Source of the DNA: Bacteroidales bacterium WCE2008
GTDB lineage: Bacteria; Bacteroidota; Bacteroidia; Bacteroidales; UBA932
NCBI GenBank assembly: GCA_900167925.1
Contig: FUZM01000001.1
Location: forward strand, 558,001 to 622,000
Reading direction: 5' to 3'
Length of the DNA: 64,000 nt
Part shown: positions 45,924-54,352 of the stretch, one piece after another
How the letters are laid out: every line of letters starts with the position of its first letter
How positions within the stretch are numbered: position 1 is the stretch's first letter
The notes under the pieces: model-generated
Told to the model about the DNA's origin: nothing
What the model saw: the letters and a program-made list of their open reading frames with translations, nothing else
Databases searched by the model: none
Translations under genes and position numbers: made by a program

Positions 45924-46170
45924 ACATCTTCTATTAAATGCGTAAAAATATCCGTTTTTAGGTGCTGTAAATTTAATTAATAATTCAATTTCTTTCAAAA
46001 ATCGTTCACAAAACCTTTTACCCGTAAATCGTTCATTTTGATTGAACTGTTAAAACTTTTGAACGTTTTAGTAAAGTCCTACGCGCGAGTATAAGGTAAC
46101 TTTGCAGCGTTAAGATTTTGTTAATCTGCTCGCCAGATAATTAGCAACATTACTAACCAGGTTAATTTTT
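45924..46170. promoter_or_regulatory. Regulator-susC intergenic region with repeated GTTCA/TGAAC boxes
   Basis: This 247-bp divergent region holds AAATCGTTCA twice (45999-46008 and 46026-46035) and TTGAAC twice (46042-46047 and 46059-46064). GTTCA at 46031-46035 and TGAAC at 46043-46047 form a palindrome with a 7-base gap. A -7 element TAACTTTG lies at 46097-46104, 66 bases before the susC ATG; no -33 TTTG is at the right distance, as expected for an activated promoter. The boxes are candidate binding sites for the HTCS; binding is inference. Confidence 0.55.
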
Positions 46171-49100
46171 ATGAAGAAAAAAATCCTAAGTGCTGCAAGA
46201 ATTGCAATGGTTCTTGTCGCGTGTATTCTGGGGATGAGTACAGCCATCGCCCAGAATCGTGCTATCAGTGGTGTTGTCGTTGACCAGGCTGGTGTACCTG
46301 TAATCGGTGCATCTGTCATTGTTGTCGGCAATTCCAGCAATGGTACAATCACTGACATCGACGGACATTTTTCTATGACTGTCCCTGCCGGTGCAAGTGT
46401 TACCGTATCTAGCCTAGGCTACAAATCGATTGTAGCTTCTATCGGAGATCAGTCCGAGTACAGATTCGTTCTTCAGGAAGACACTGAATCTATCGAAGAG
46501 ACCGTCGTTATCGGTTACGGTGTCCAGAAGAAGAGCGACCTTACCGGTTCAGTCGCATCCGTGAGATCCGATGACCTTAAAAACCGTTCGACTTCAGACG
46601 CTGCCGCCGCCCTTCAGGGAAAGGCTGCCGGTGTCCAGATCCTCAACAACTCCGGTGCTCCTGGTCAAGGTGCACAGATCCGTGTCCGTGGTGTGTCATC
46701 CAACACTAATAAGGCTGATGCTCTTGGACCGCTCCTTATCGTGGATGGTCTCAGGGTTGACAACATCCAGTACCTCGATCCTTCCATGATCGAGTCTATG
46801 GAGATTCTTAAGGATGCCGCTTCAGCCGCTATCTACGGTGCCGAGGCTGGTAATGGTGTTGTCCTCATCACCACCAAGACCGGTGCTTCCAACAAGGGAA
46901 GATCTTCCATTACCTATGATTTCAAGTTCACTAACCAGAGACTTGGGAAAAGGGCCGAGATTCTAAATACCAACGATTATATCGAGTATCAGAAGGCTAT
47001 CAGTCAGCTTGCTGAGTCAGATGTTGAAAAAGTGTGGGACGGAAAGCAGCACAACTGGTTCGATGCAGTATTCGAGCCAAGCTGGGCTAAGCAGCACGGA
47101 ATCACCTTCCAGGGTGGAAACAACAGAGGTAACTTCCTCGCAGCCATCAACTATCTTGACAATGACGGTATCGTCAAAGGAAAGCAGGATGTTTACAAGC
47201 GTCTTCTCTTCCAGTTCAATGCCGACTATAAGATCAAGGACTGGCTTACCGTGGGAACCAATAACACCGTTGAAAAATGGTCAAGAAAGTCTGTTTCTAC
47301 AGCTTCTTACGGTTCCCTCTTCAACTCAGTGATGTCCCTCGACCCTCTTACTCCTCCTTACTACAAAAGTCCGGACGAGTTCGCTAACGAGATGAAGACT
47401 GCATTTCTCGATAATCCTGACAGAATCCTTATCGATCCTGAGAATGGTCTCTACTATGCAACGTCCAAATATCTTGTCGAGTCTACCGGTAACCCTCTCC
47501 TCCAGAGAGACCGTACCCAGTCTACCGATGGCGGTATAACCCTCCGCGGTACTTCGTTCATCAACTTTACTCCGCTCAAGGGTATTGTATTCACTTCACG
47601 TTTAGGTTACAGAATTAGCCAGGGTAATACCCACAGCTATTCCGCTCCTTACTATGCCACCTCAATGGCCAACTCTGCCGAATATAGCATTTCTGCGACC
47701 ACCAAAACCGCTTACGACTATCAGTGGGAGAACTTCTTGAACCTCAACAAGGATTTCGGAAAGCATACAGTAGGTGCAATGGCCGGTATGTCATTCGTAG
47801 AGAAAAACGACGATAACGGATTTATCTCTGCACAGGGTGTCGACATCCTCAGAGGTTACGAGTCTAACTTCCGTTATGTGAAATATATCCTCGACTCTGC
47901 TACAAAGAAGATTGAAGCTCCTGGTTCCAATGCTCCTAGTGTTAAAAGAAACATTTCTTATTTCGGTCGTGTCTCATATTCATATGACAACAGGTACTTC
48001 CTCCAGACCAACTTCCGTGCAGATGCATTCGACCTTTCCTATCTCTCAAAGCAGAACCGCTGGGGTTACTTCCCTTCATTCTCTGCCGGTTGGAACATAT
48101 CTAACGAAAGCTTCTTCAAGGACAATGTCTCACCTGACGCAGTTTCATTCCTCAAGTTCCGTGGATCATGGGGCCAGAATGGTAACGTAGCCGTGCTCGG
48201 TAACTACGATCACGCCGCAACTATTAAGCTGAACTCACAGTGGTATCAGTATGATCCTGCAACGGGTGCCCAGTCCCTCGGTTCCGGTCCTTCAGGCCTT
48301 CCTAACCCTAAGCTTACCTGGGAGACCTCCGAGCAGATCGACCTCGGTATCGAAGGCCGTTTCTTCAGAGACAGACTTTCTGCATCCGTAGTTTACTATG
48401 ACAAGAAGACCAAAGACCTTCTTACCACTATCAAACCACCTTGCTTCATCGGTGAAAAGAGTACTGTGATAAATGCCGGTGATGTTGTCAACAGAGGTAT
48501 TGAGATTGAACTCGGATGGAAAGACCATATCGGCGATCTCAACTACAGCATCAACGCCAACTTGTCAACCCTTCACAACGAGGTTACTTACCTCCACTCT
48601 TCTCTGGCTCGCCAGGAAGGTACTGTCGGTGGTGTATCCGGACTTAATAACAAGATCCGTACAGCATTCGAGGTTGGCCACAAGGTATGGTACTTCCGCG
48701 GCTATAAGTTTGCCGGCGTAGACTCAGAAGGTCGTGCTACTTATTACGACAAGAATGGTAAAGTTGTGAACAGCGTGGGTGACGAGGATCTCCAGGATAT
48801 CGGAGCAGCTCTTCCTGACGTACTTTATGGTTTCACAATCAATCTCGACTACAAGGGCTTCGACCTCAGTATTTATGGAACAGGAACAGCCGGAAACGAT
48901 ATCTTCTCCCTCCTCTACAATGCAGACCGTCCTAAGGCAAACTGCCTTGACCATTACTGGAAGGACTCATGGACTCCTAAGAATACCGGTGCCAAGTATC
49001 CGGCAGCTTCAATCGTAGCTAATGACTGGATGTTCTGGAGTTCTGATGCCTCTCTCTTCAATGGCTCTTATCTTAAGATCAAGCAGATTCAGCTCGGTTA

Positions 49101-49305
49101 TACCCTTCCTGCCAAGATCTCCAGAAAGGCCCTCATTGAAAACCTCAGATGCTTCGTTTCCCTTGACGACTTCTTCACATTCTCTAATTACCCTGGCTGC
49201 GACCCGGAGACCGCTACAACGACAAGCGTTCGGGATATGGGTTATGACTGCGGTAACTACCCTACAACCAAGAAGATCGTCCTCGGTCTTAACATAACAT
49301 TCTAA
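46171..49305 (+). CDS. SusC/RagA-family TonB-dependent transporter
   Basis: 1044 residues with a signal peptide (to about residue 27). A carboxypeptidase-D-like domain (about 30-115, ISGVVVDQAGVPVIGASVIV) precedes the plug (VVIGYGVQKKSDLTGSVASV, then LRVDNIQYLDPSMIESMEIL) and a large barrel ending KKIVLGLNITF. SusC proteins import oligosaccharides across the outer membrane in a pedal-bin complex with SusD. Codon use resembles that of highly expressed genes. susD starts 18 bases downstream. Confidence 0.97.
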   Translation: MKKKILSAARIAMVLVACILGMSTAIAQNRAISGVVVDQAGVPVIGASVIVVGNSSNGTITDIDGHFSMTVPAGASVTVSSLGYKSIVASIGDQSEYRFVLQEDTESIEETVVIGYGVQKKSDLTGSVASVRSDDLKNRSTSDAAAALQGKAAGVQILNNSGAPGQGAQIRVRGVSSNTNKADALGPLLIVDGLRVDNIQYLDPSMIESMEILKDAASAAIYGAEAGNGVVLITTKTGASNKGRSSITYDFKFTNQRLGKRAEILNTNDYIEYQKAISQLAESDVEKVWDGKQHNWFDAVFEPSWAKQHGITFQGGNNRGNFLAAINYLDNDGIVKGKQDVYKRLLFQFNADYKIKDWLTVGTNNTVEKWSRKSVSTASYGSLFNSVMSLDPLTPPYYKSPDEFANEMKTAFLDNPDRILIDPENGLYYATSKYLVESTGNPLLQRDRTQSTDGGITLRGTSFINFTPLKGIVFTSRLGYRISQGNTHSYSAPYYATSMANSAEYSISATTKTAYDYQWENFLNLNKDFGKHTVGAMAGMSFVEKNDDNGFISAQGVDILRGYESNFRYVKYILDSATKKIEAPGSNAPSVKRNISYFGRVSYSYDNRYFLQTNFRADAFDLSYLSKQNRWGYFPSFSAGWNISNESFFKDNVSPDAVSFLKFRGSWGQNGNVAVLGNYDHAATIKLNSQWYQYDPATGAQSLGSGPSGLPNPKLTWETSEQIDLGIEGRFFRDRLSASVVYYDKKTKDLLTTIKPPCFIGEKSTVINAGDVVNRGIEIELGWKDHIGDLNYSINANLSTLHNEVTYLHSSLARQEGTVGGVSGLNNKIRTAFEVGHKVWYFRGYKFAGVDSEGRATYYDKNGKVVNSVGDEDLQDIGAALPDVLYGFTINLDYKGFDLSIYGTGTAGNDIFSLLYNADRPKANCLDHYWKDSWTPKNTGAKYPAASIVANDWMFWSSDASLFNGSYLKIKQIQLGYTLPAKISRKALIENLRCFVSLDDFFTFSNYPGCDPETATTTSVRDMGYDCGNYPTTKKIVLGLNITF

Positions 49306-49323
49306 TTTCAATAGGAATATATT

Positions 49324-51066
49324 ATGAAAAAAATAATCATACCAGCACTTCTGGCCGTTGCGACTCTCTTCTCTGCCTGCAGTGAAAGCCTGCTCGATAT
49401 CGAGCAGAAAGGTGTAGTCGATGTCGATTCTTTCTATAAGACCGATGCCGATGCAGAAGCCGCTCTTGTTGCTGCTTACCAGGGCTTCCTCTGGAATATC
49501 TGTTCCAAGGAAGGTGGTAACATCTACGCTCCTATCCACGCAGTCTTCAACCTCTGCGGCGACGATATGTATGCTGCAGGTGAAAGCTTCGGTGATAATG
49601 ACTTCATGGGCGCCATGAACGAATTCCGTTACGATACCGGTAGCGAAGTCGTCAGAAACGCTTTCCAGAATATCTACTATGCAATGTATTACGCCAACCT
49701 CGTAATCGATCACGTAAAGGACGCTGACAGCAAGACAAAGAAGCGTTGCGTCGCCGAGGCCCGCGTTCTCCGTGCATACGAGCATCTCCTTCTCGCAATC
49801 GGCTGGAACTGCCCTCCAAGAATAGACCATGTTCTTGCAGCTACCGACCTCCCTTACAACTGCGACAAGGATCCTGAGAATCCTATGACCCATAACGAAC
49901 TCCTCGAGTGGATTGCGAAAGAGTGCGATGACGCTGAAGCAGACCTCGATCCACGTAATGGACCGACCGACAAGAAGGGCGCCGTCAAGGTTACCAAGGG
50001 CTTTGCAAACGCCGTTGCAGGAAAGGCCCGTCTTTTCGCAGGCGACTATGCAGGTGCCAAGGCTTCTCTCGAGAAGGTCATCAAGTCTGATAATTATGCG
50101 CTTGTTCCGCCTGAGAGATATGCCGAGAACTTCCACGCTTCCGGTGACGCCAACGAAGAGAAGATCTTCGAGGCCAACCTCCAGACAGCTGATGGTATCA
50201 GCGTATGGTGGGATATCGTCGACCGTTCAACCTGGATGGAAGCTAACATCTGGAACTGGCGTGGCGACCACTTCAAGGTATCTCCTTCTGTAGCATATTC
50301 TTCTATCGACGGATGGGGCGGCTGCGGCGTGCCTCAGGAGTTCGGTGACGAGTTCTATGCGAACGATGGCGATTCACCTCGTTTCAAAGCTTCTCTCATC
50401 AGCATTGAAGATGTAGTCTATAATCTCAACTACCCTGCAGTAGTCGACGAAAAGACCAAAAAGGCATGGGCTGACATGACTCTCGAAGACAAGAAGCAAT
50501 GCGCTGAGATCGGAATCGACAACAGAGGACTTTACGGTCAGTCGACATGGCTCCCTCTCAAGCCTATCTGTACTCCTGAAGACCTCGTTGGTCCTGGACA
50601 GAATATCCGTGTCAACAACTTCGTCATAATGCGTTATGCTGAGGTCCTCCTCATGTATGCTGAGGCTTGTCTCCAGACCGGTGACACCCAGGGTGCTAAG
50701 GATGCCATCAACTTAGTTCAGAAACATGCCGGATCTGCAACCATCAGCGACACCGTAGATATGGAAGTTCTCGAGAGAGAGAAGAAGTTCGAGCTCTGGC
50801 TCGAAGGCTGCCGCTGGGCTGATATGGTCCGCTGGGGTCACTTCGACGGTGTCAAGACTGCAGGTCAGCGCGTTCCTACCCTTTATGACGCAATGTCTAA
50901 GGATGGTGAGTCTGCACATAGATTCTACACAGTCTACTCATATCCTGCAATGGAGATCCGTAAGACTGAAACCGGATTCAAGGCCGGAAAGCATGAATAC
51001 TTCCCTTATCCTGAGGCTGAAACCTCTCTTAACCCTAATCTTACCCAGAACCCGGGTTGGGAATAG
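49324..51066 (+). CDS. SusD/RagB-family glycan-binding lipoprotein
   Basis: 580 residues. The lipoprotein signal ends in LFSAC (Cys near residue 19), so it is anchored in the outer membrane and faces outward. Helical TPR-like segments, AEARVLRAYEHLLLAIGWNC, RYAEVLLMYAEACLQTGD and the final NPNLTQNPGW match SusD proteins. It closes the SusC pore and binds the glycan. Specificity cannot be read, but the neighbouring enzymes point to decorated xylan. Confidence 0.96.
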   Translation: MKKIIIPALLAVATLFSACSESLLDIEQKGVVDVDSFYKTDADAEAALVAAYQGFLWNICSKEGGNIYAPIHAVFNLCGDDMYAAGESFGDNDFMGAMNEFRYDTGSEVVRNAFQNIYYAMYYANLVIDHVKDADSKTKKRCVAEARVLRAYEHLLLAIGWNCPPRIDHVLAATDLPYNCDKDPENPMTHNELLEWIAKECDDAEADLDPRNGPTDKKGAVKVTKGFANAVAGKARLFAGDYAGAKASLEKVIKSDNYALVPPERYAENFHASGDANEEKIFEANLQTADGISVWWDIVDRSTWMEANIWNWRGDHFKVSPSVAYSSIDGWGGCGVPQEFGDEFYANDGDSPRFKASLISIEDVVYNLNYPAVVDEKTKKAWADMTLEDKKQCAEIGIDNRGLYGQSTWLPLKPICTPEDLVGPGQNIRVNNFVIMRYAEVLLMYAEACLQTGDTQGAKDAINLVQKHAGSATISDTVDMEVLEREKKFELWLEGCRWADMVRWGHFDGVKTAGQRVPTLYDAMSKDGESAHRFYTVYSYPAMEIRKTETGFKAGKHEYFPYPEAETSLNPNLTQNPGWE

Positions 51067-51120
51067 TCCTTCAGCTTTTGAATAAGACAGTATATTAGTT
51101 TGTTTGTGTTAGTTGTGTTT

Positions 51121-51157
51121 GGGCGGATCTCCAATCCGGGATCCGCCCATTTTTTTC
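51121..51157 (+). terminator. Terminator-like hairpin after susD
   Basis: GGGCGGATC (51121-51129) pairs with GATCCGCCC (51140-51148), 9 bp, 10-base loop, followed by ATTTTTTT. It stands between susCD and the enzyme genes, with 90 bases to the next start. It probably reduces read-through rather than isolating the enzyme genes completely, giving more SusCD than enzyme; that is inference. Confidence 0.85.
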
Positions 51158-51246
51158 TTGAAAAGACTAAACCTCTCACGCTGATAATTGTCTAATAATA
51201 GACCGGGACGACTCGGGACACCTGTAAATAATCAACACTCTATACA

Positions 51247-53649
51247 ATGATAAAGAAACTAATAATTTTCCCGGCACTTCTGCTTTCGCTCGCGTGCCTA
51301 GCACAGAATCCTGTGATCCGTAATCAGTACACTGCTGATCCTACAGCCAGAGTGTTCAACGGAAAGGTATATCTCTACCCGTCCCATGACATCATCTCTC
51401 CGGTCGCTCCAGAGAGAAAGTGGTTCTGTATGGAAGATTACCATGTTTTCTCCTCCGAAGACCTAGTCAACTGGAGAGACCACGGCGTAATCCTCAGCCA
51501 GGAGAATGTCCCTTGGGGCAACCCGGCCGGATATTCGATGTGGGCGCCTGACTGCGTATATAAGGACGGGAAGTATTATTTCGCTTTCCCTAACGCCCCG
51601 AAGAACGGCCGCGGATTCGGAATCGGCATCGCTACTGCCGACAGCCCGGAAGGACCGTTCACCCCTGAACCTGAAGCAATCAAAGGCGTGTTCGGCATCG
51701 ACCCTTGCATACTCGTCGACAAGGACGGCAGTGCCTATCTCTACTGGCAGGGCATGGGCATCTGCGTGGCAAAGATGACTGACGACCTCAAAGCTATCGA
51801 AGGCCGTCCGACCCGTCTCGACGCGGACTTCCCTGCAGGCCAGAAAGAAGGTCCGTTCGCCTTCGAGCGTAACGGCCACTATTATCTTACTTATCCATGG
51901 GTACGCGAGAAGAACGGCACTGAGACTCTCGCATACGCTATGTCCGACAACCCGATGGGCCCGTTCGAATACAAAGGTGTATTCATGGTCGAGTCTCCTA
52001 CCGGCTGCTGGACCAACCACCATTCCTTTGTCGAATACAAAGGAGAGTGGTATCTTTTCTACCATCACAATGACTATTCTCCGAATTTCGACAAGAACCG
52101 TTCGGTAAGAATCGACAGAGTCACCTTCAACGAAGACGGAACCATCAATCCTGTCACCCCTACTCTCCGTGGCGTGGGCCTTGTAAAGGCCGAGTCCATG
52201 ATCCAGGTTGACCGTTACAGCGATGCCTTCGAGGCCTCTGTCGAGTACCATGATACTACCAACTACTTCGCCGGCTGGTATCTTACCCTCGCGAAGGAAG
52301 GCTCATGGTCCACCTTCAACGATGTCGATTCCGGTTTCTATACACCTGCAGAAGCAGTCGTCAGAGCCCGTTCCGGGCAGGGCGGCGCTTTCCGCATCGT
52401 TGTCGACGGCAAGACTGTCGCCGAGGTTGAAGTTCCCGCCGGCTCCGCATGGAGCGAGGTCAAGGCCCCTGTTTCGGGAGATCTCTCCGGCGTAAGGAAT
52501 CTCCGCTTCGAGCTCGTCAGAGGCGCTCTCGACATCGACTGGATCCGTTTTGCAAAGTTCTCCCGCGTCAACCCGCCTGAAGGCGTAAGCGCGGAAAACA
52601 ATATCCCGGGCGCAATCTATCCATGCGTCGACAGCGAAGGCCGCGCTACTTTCACCCTCATGGCTCCAGATGCCAAAGAGGTGGCGGCCGATATCTGCGG
52701 AGTCGTCTATCCGATGACAAAGAACGCCGAAGGCCTCTGGAAAGTCACCACCGATCCTATCGTCGTCGGCCCGCATTACTACCGGCTCGTAGTTGACGGA
52801 GTAAGGATGAACGACCCTAATGTCTATACAGTCTATGGCTCCGGCTCCAGCTTCAGCCTTCTCGAAATCCCTGAGCCTGCAGAGGATGCCGCCTACTATA
52901 AGTTTAATCCTTCGGTCCCTCATGGCCAGGTGCGCGAGTGCCAGTACTGGTCGCCGTCCCACAACAGGATGCGCCGCTGCTATGTATATACTCCGGCCGG
53001 CTACGAGAAATCCAAGAAGCGCTATCCTTATTTCATACTTCAGCACGGAATGGCCGAGAACGAGACCGGCTGGCACGAGCAGGGCAAGATGGCCAATATC
53101 ATGGACAATGCCATCGCTTCCGGCAAGGCCGTCCCGATGGTCGTCGTCATGGATAACGGCGACTGCGACTATGGCATGGGCGCAATCCCCGGCGAGGACA
53201 TGATGAGCTTCGGCGCATCGTTCGAGACAGTCGTGCTCGATGAGCTTATCCCATACGTTGAGAATACATTCAGAGTATATACCGACCGCAAGCACAGGGC
53301 TATCGCCGGCCTCTCATGGGGCGGCCACCAGGCCTTCGAGATAGGTCTTGCCCATACGGACCTCTTCAGCGGAATCGGCGCCTTCAGCGGAGCTATCTTC
53401 GTATTCCCGGGACAGGACATCAAGACTCTCTACAACGGAGTCTTCGCGGATGCCGCCAAGTTCAACAAGGACGTCCCTGTCCTCTTCATGTCCAACGGCA
53501 CGGAAGAAGGCCTCGGCGGTGCCGCCCTCGACAAGATGCTCGACAATGCCGGCATAAAATATACCCGTTATATCTCCCCGGGGACAGCCCACGAGTGGCT
53601 TACCTGGAGAAGAAGTCTCAACGAATTCATACCTCTACTATTCAAATAA
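51247..53649 (+). CDS. GH43 glycosidase - CBM - CE1 esterase fusion
   Basis: 800 residues, secreted. Residues 21 to about 320 are a GH43 five-bladed propeller with general base Asp 31 (YTADPTARVF), Asp 152 (FGIDPC) and acid Glu 202 (KEGPFAFERNG). About 325-435 is a CBM6-like beta-sandwich (VDSGFYTPAEAVVRARSGQG, LDIDWIRF). About 445-545 is an E-set module and 550-800 a CE1 esterase with AGLSWGG nucleophile and GTAHEWLTWRRSL. GH43 enzymes of this kind remove arabinose or xylose; CE1 removes feruloyl or acetyl esters. One chain would thus clip sugar and ester decorations together. Confidence 0.88.
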   Translation: MIKKLIIFPALLLSLACLAQNPVIRNQYTADPTARVFNGKVYLYPSHDIISPVAPERKWFCMEDYHVFSSEDLVNWRDHGVILSQENVPWGNPAGYSMWAPDCVYKDGKYYFAFPNAPKNGRGFGIGIATADSPEGPFTPEPEAIKGVFGIDPCILVDKDGSAYLYWQGMGICVAKMTDDLKAIEGRPTRLDADFPAGQKEGPFAFERNGHYYLTYPWVREKNGTETLAYAMSDNPMGPFEYKGVFMVESPTGCWTNHHSFVEYKGEWYLFYHHNDYSPNFDKNRSVRIDRVTFNEDGTINPVTPTLRGVGLVKAESMIQVDRYSDAFEASVEYHDTTNYFAGWYLTLAKEGSWSTFNDVDSGFYTPAEAVVRARSGQGGAFRIVVDGKTVAEVEVPAGSAWSEVKAPVSGDLSGVRNLRFELVRGALDIDWIRFAKFSRVNPPEGVSAENNIPGAIYPCVDSEGRATFTLMAPDAKEVAADICGVVYPMTKNAEGLWKVTTDPIVVGPHYYRLVVDGVRMNDPNVYTVYGSGSSFSLLEIPEPAEDAAYYKFNPSVPHGQVRECQYWSPSHNRMRRCYVYTPAGYEKSKKRYPYFILQHGMAENETGWHEQGKMANIMDNAIASGKAVPMVVVMDNGDCDYGMGAIPGEDMMSFGASFETVVLDELIPYVENTFRVYTDRKHRAIAGLSWGGHQAFEIGLAHTDLFSGIGAFSGAIFVFPGQDIKTLYNGVFADAAKFNKDVPVLFMSNGTEEGLGGAALDKMLDNAGIKYTRYISPGTAHEWLTWRRSLNEFIPLLFK

Positions 53650-53658
53650 AATAACACC

Positions 53659-54351
53659 ATGACACTTTACTCCAAAGTATTGATCATTCTGGGTGCAGGT
53701 CTCTTTGCCGCTTCCGTGGCTTCGGCCCCTGCTTCAGCCCAGCCTAAATTCGAGGATTATTTCTCGGTAGCAACTGCAGCCCCGGCGACTCCGGATGCGG
53801 AAGGATTCATCGGCAGATGGTCTCTGCTCGAACCTATCGATAAACCAAACCGTACCAATGCGGTTTTCGTTGACAGCTATCTTCGGGATGCCTTCAACAC
53901 CGAATACTTCAAGGACCAGATGACGATCGTCCCTATAGACGGCCAGGAGGTCGAGGTTGGCGAGACCAAGCTTGCTTGGCATGCTCTCGACAGCAAGCTA
54001 TACAACGTAAAGCTTTTCCGTTTTGCTTCAACCCTCGAGAAACAGGTATATGGAGTTCTTTTCTGGGCTGTCACAGTTGTCAATTGCCCTGAAGATATAG
54101 AAGACGTAAGAATGCTCGTAGGCTCCAATTCGGCTTCGATGTGGTGGCTCAACGGAGAGGAAGTGCTCCTGATGTCAAGCGACAGACGTATGGTCGCTGA
54201 CGATTGCGCTACCCGCAGGCTCACTCTCAAGAAAGGCAAGAATGTCCTCCGCGGCGCCATCATCAACGGCCCCGGAATGAGCGACTTCTGCGTCCGTTTC
54301 GTCGATAAGGACGGAAAACCTGTAACCGGAATCACTATCACCACCGAGTAA
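53659..54351 (+). CDS. Secreted protein of unknown function, beta-sandwich-like
   Basis: 230 residues with a signal peptide (ASVASAPASAQ). No catalytic motif is visible. The sequence is beta-rich; GVLFWAVTVVNCPEDIEDVR, SNSASMWWLNGEEVLLM and KKGKNVLRGAIINGPGMSD resemble the galactose-binding-like modules attached to acetylxylan or sialate esterases. It is nine bases after the GH43-CE1 gene and one base before the next GH43 gene, so it is co-expressed with both. A carbohydrate-binding or enzyme-accessory role is inference; I do not recognise the family by name. Confidence 0.6.
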   Translation: MTLYSKVLIILGAGLFAASVASAPASAQPKFEDYFSVATAAPATPDAEGFIGRWSLLEPIDKPNRTNAVFVDSYLRDAFNTEYFKDQMTIVPIDGQEVEVGETKLAWHALDSKLYNVKLFRFASTLEKQVYGVLFWAVTVVNCPEDIEDVRMLVGSNSASMWWLNGEEVLLMSSDRRMVADDCATRRLTLKKGKNVLRGAIINGPGMSDFCVRFVDKDGKPVTGITITTE

Positions 54352-54352
54352 A

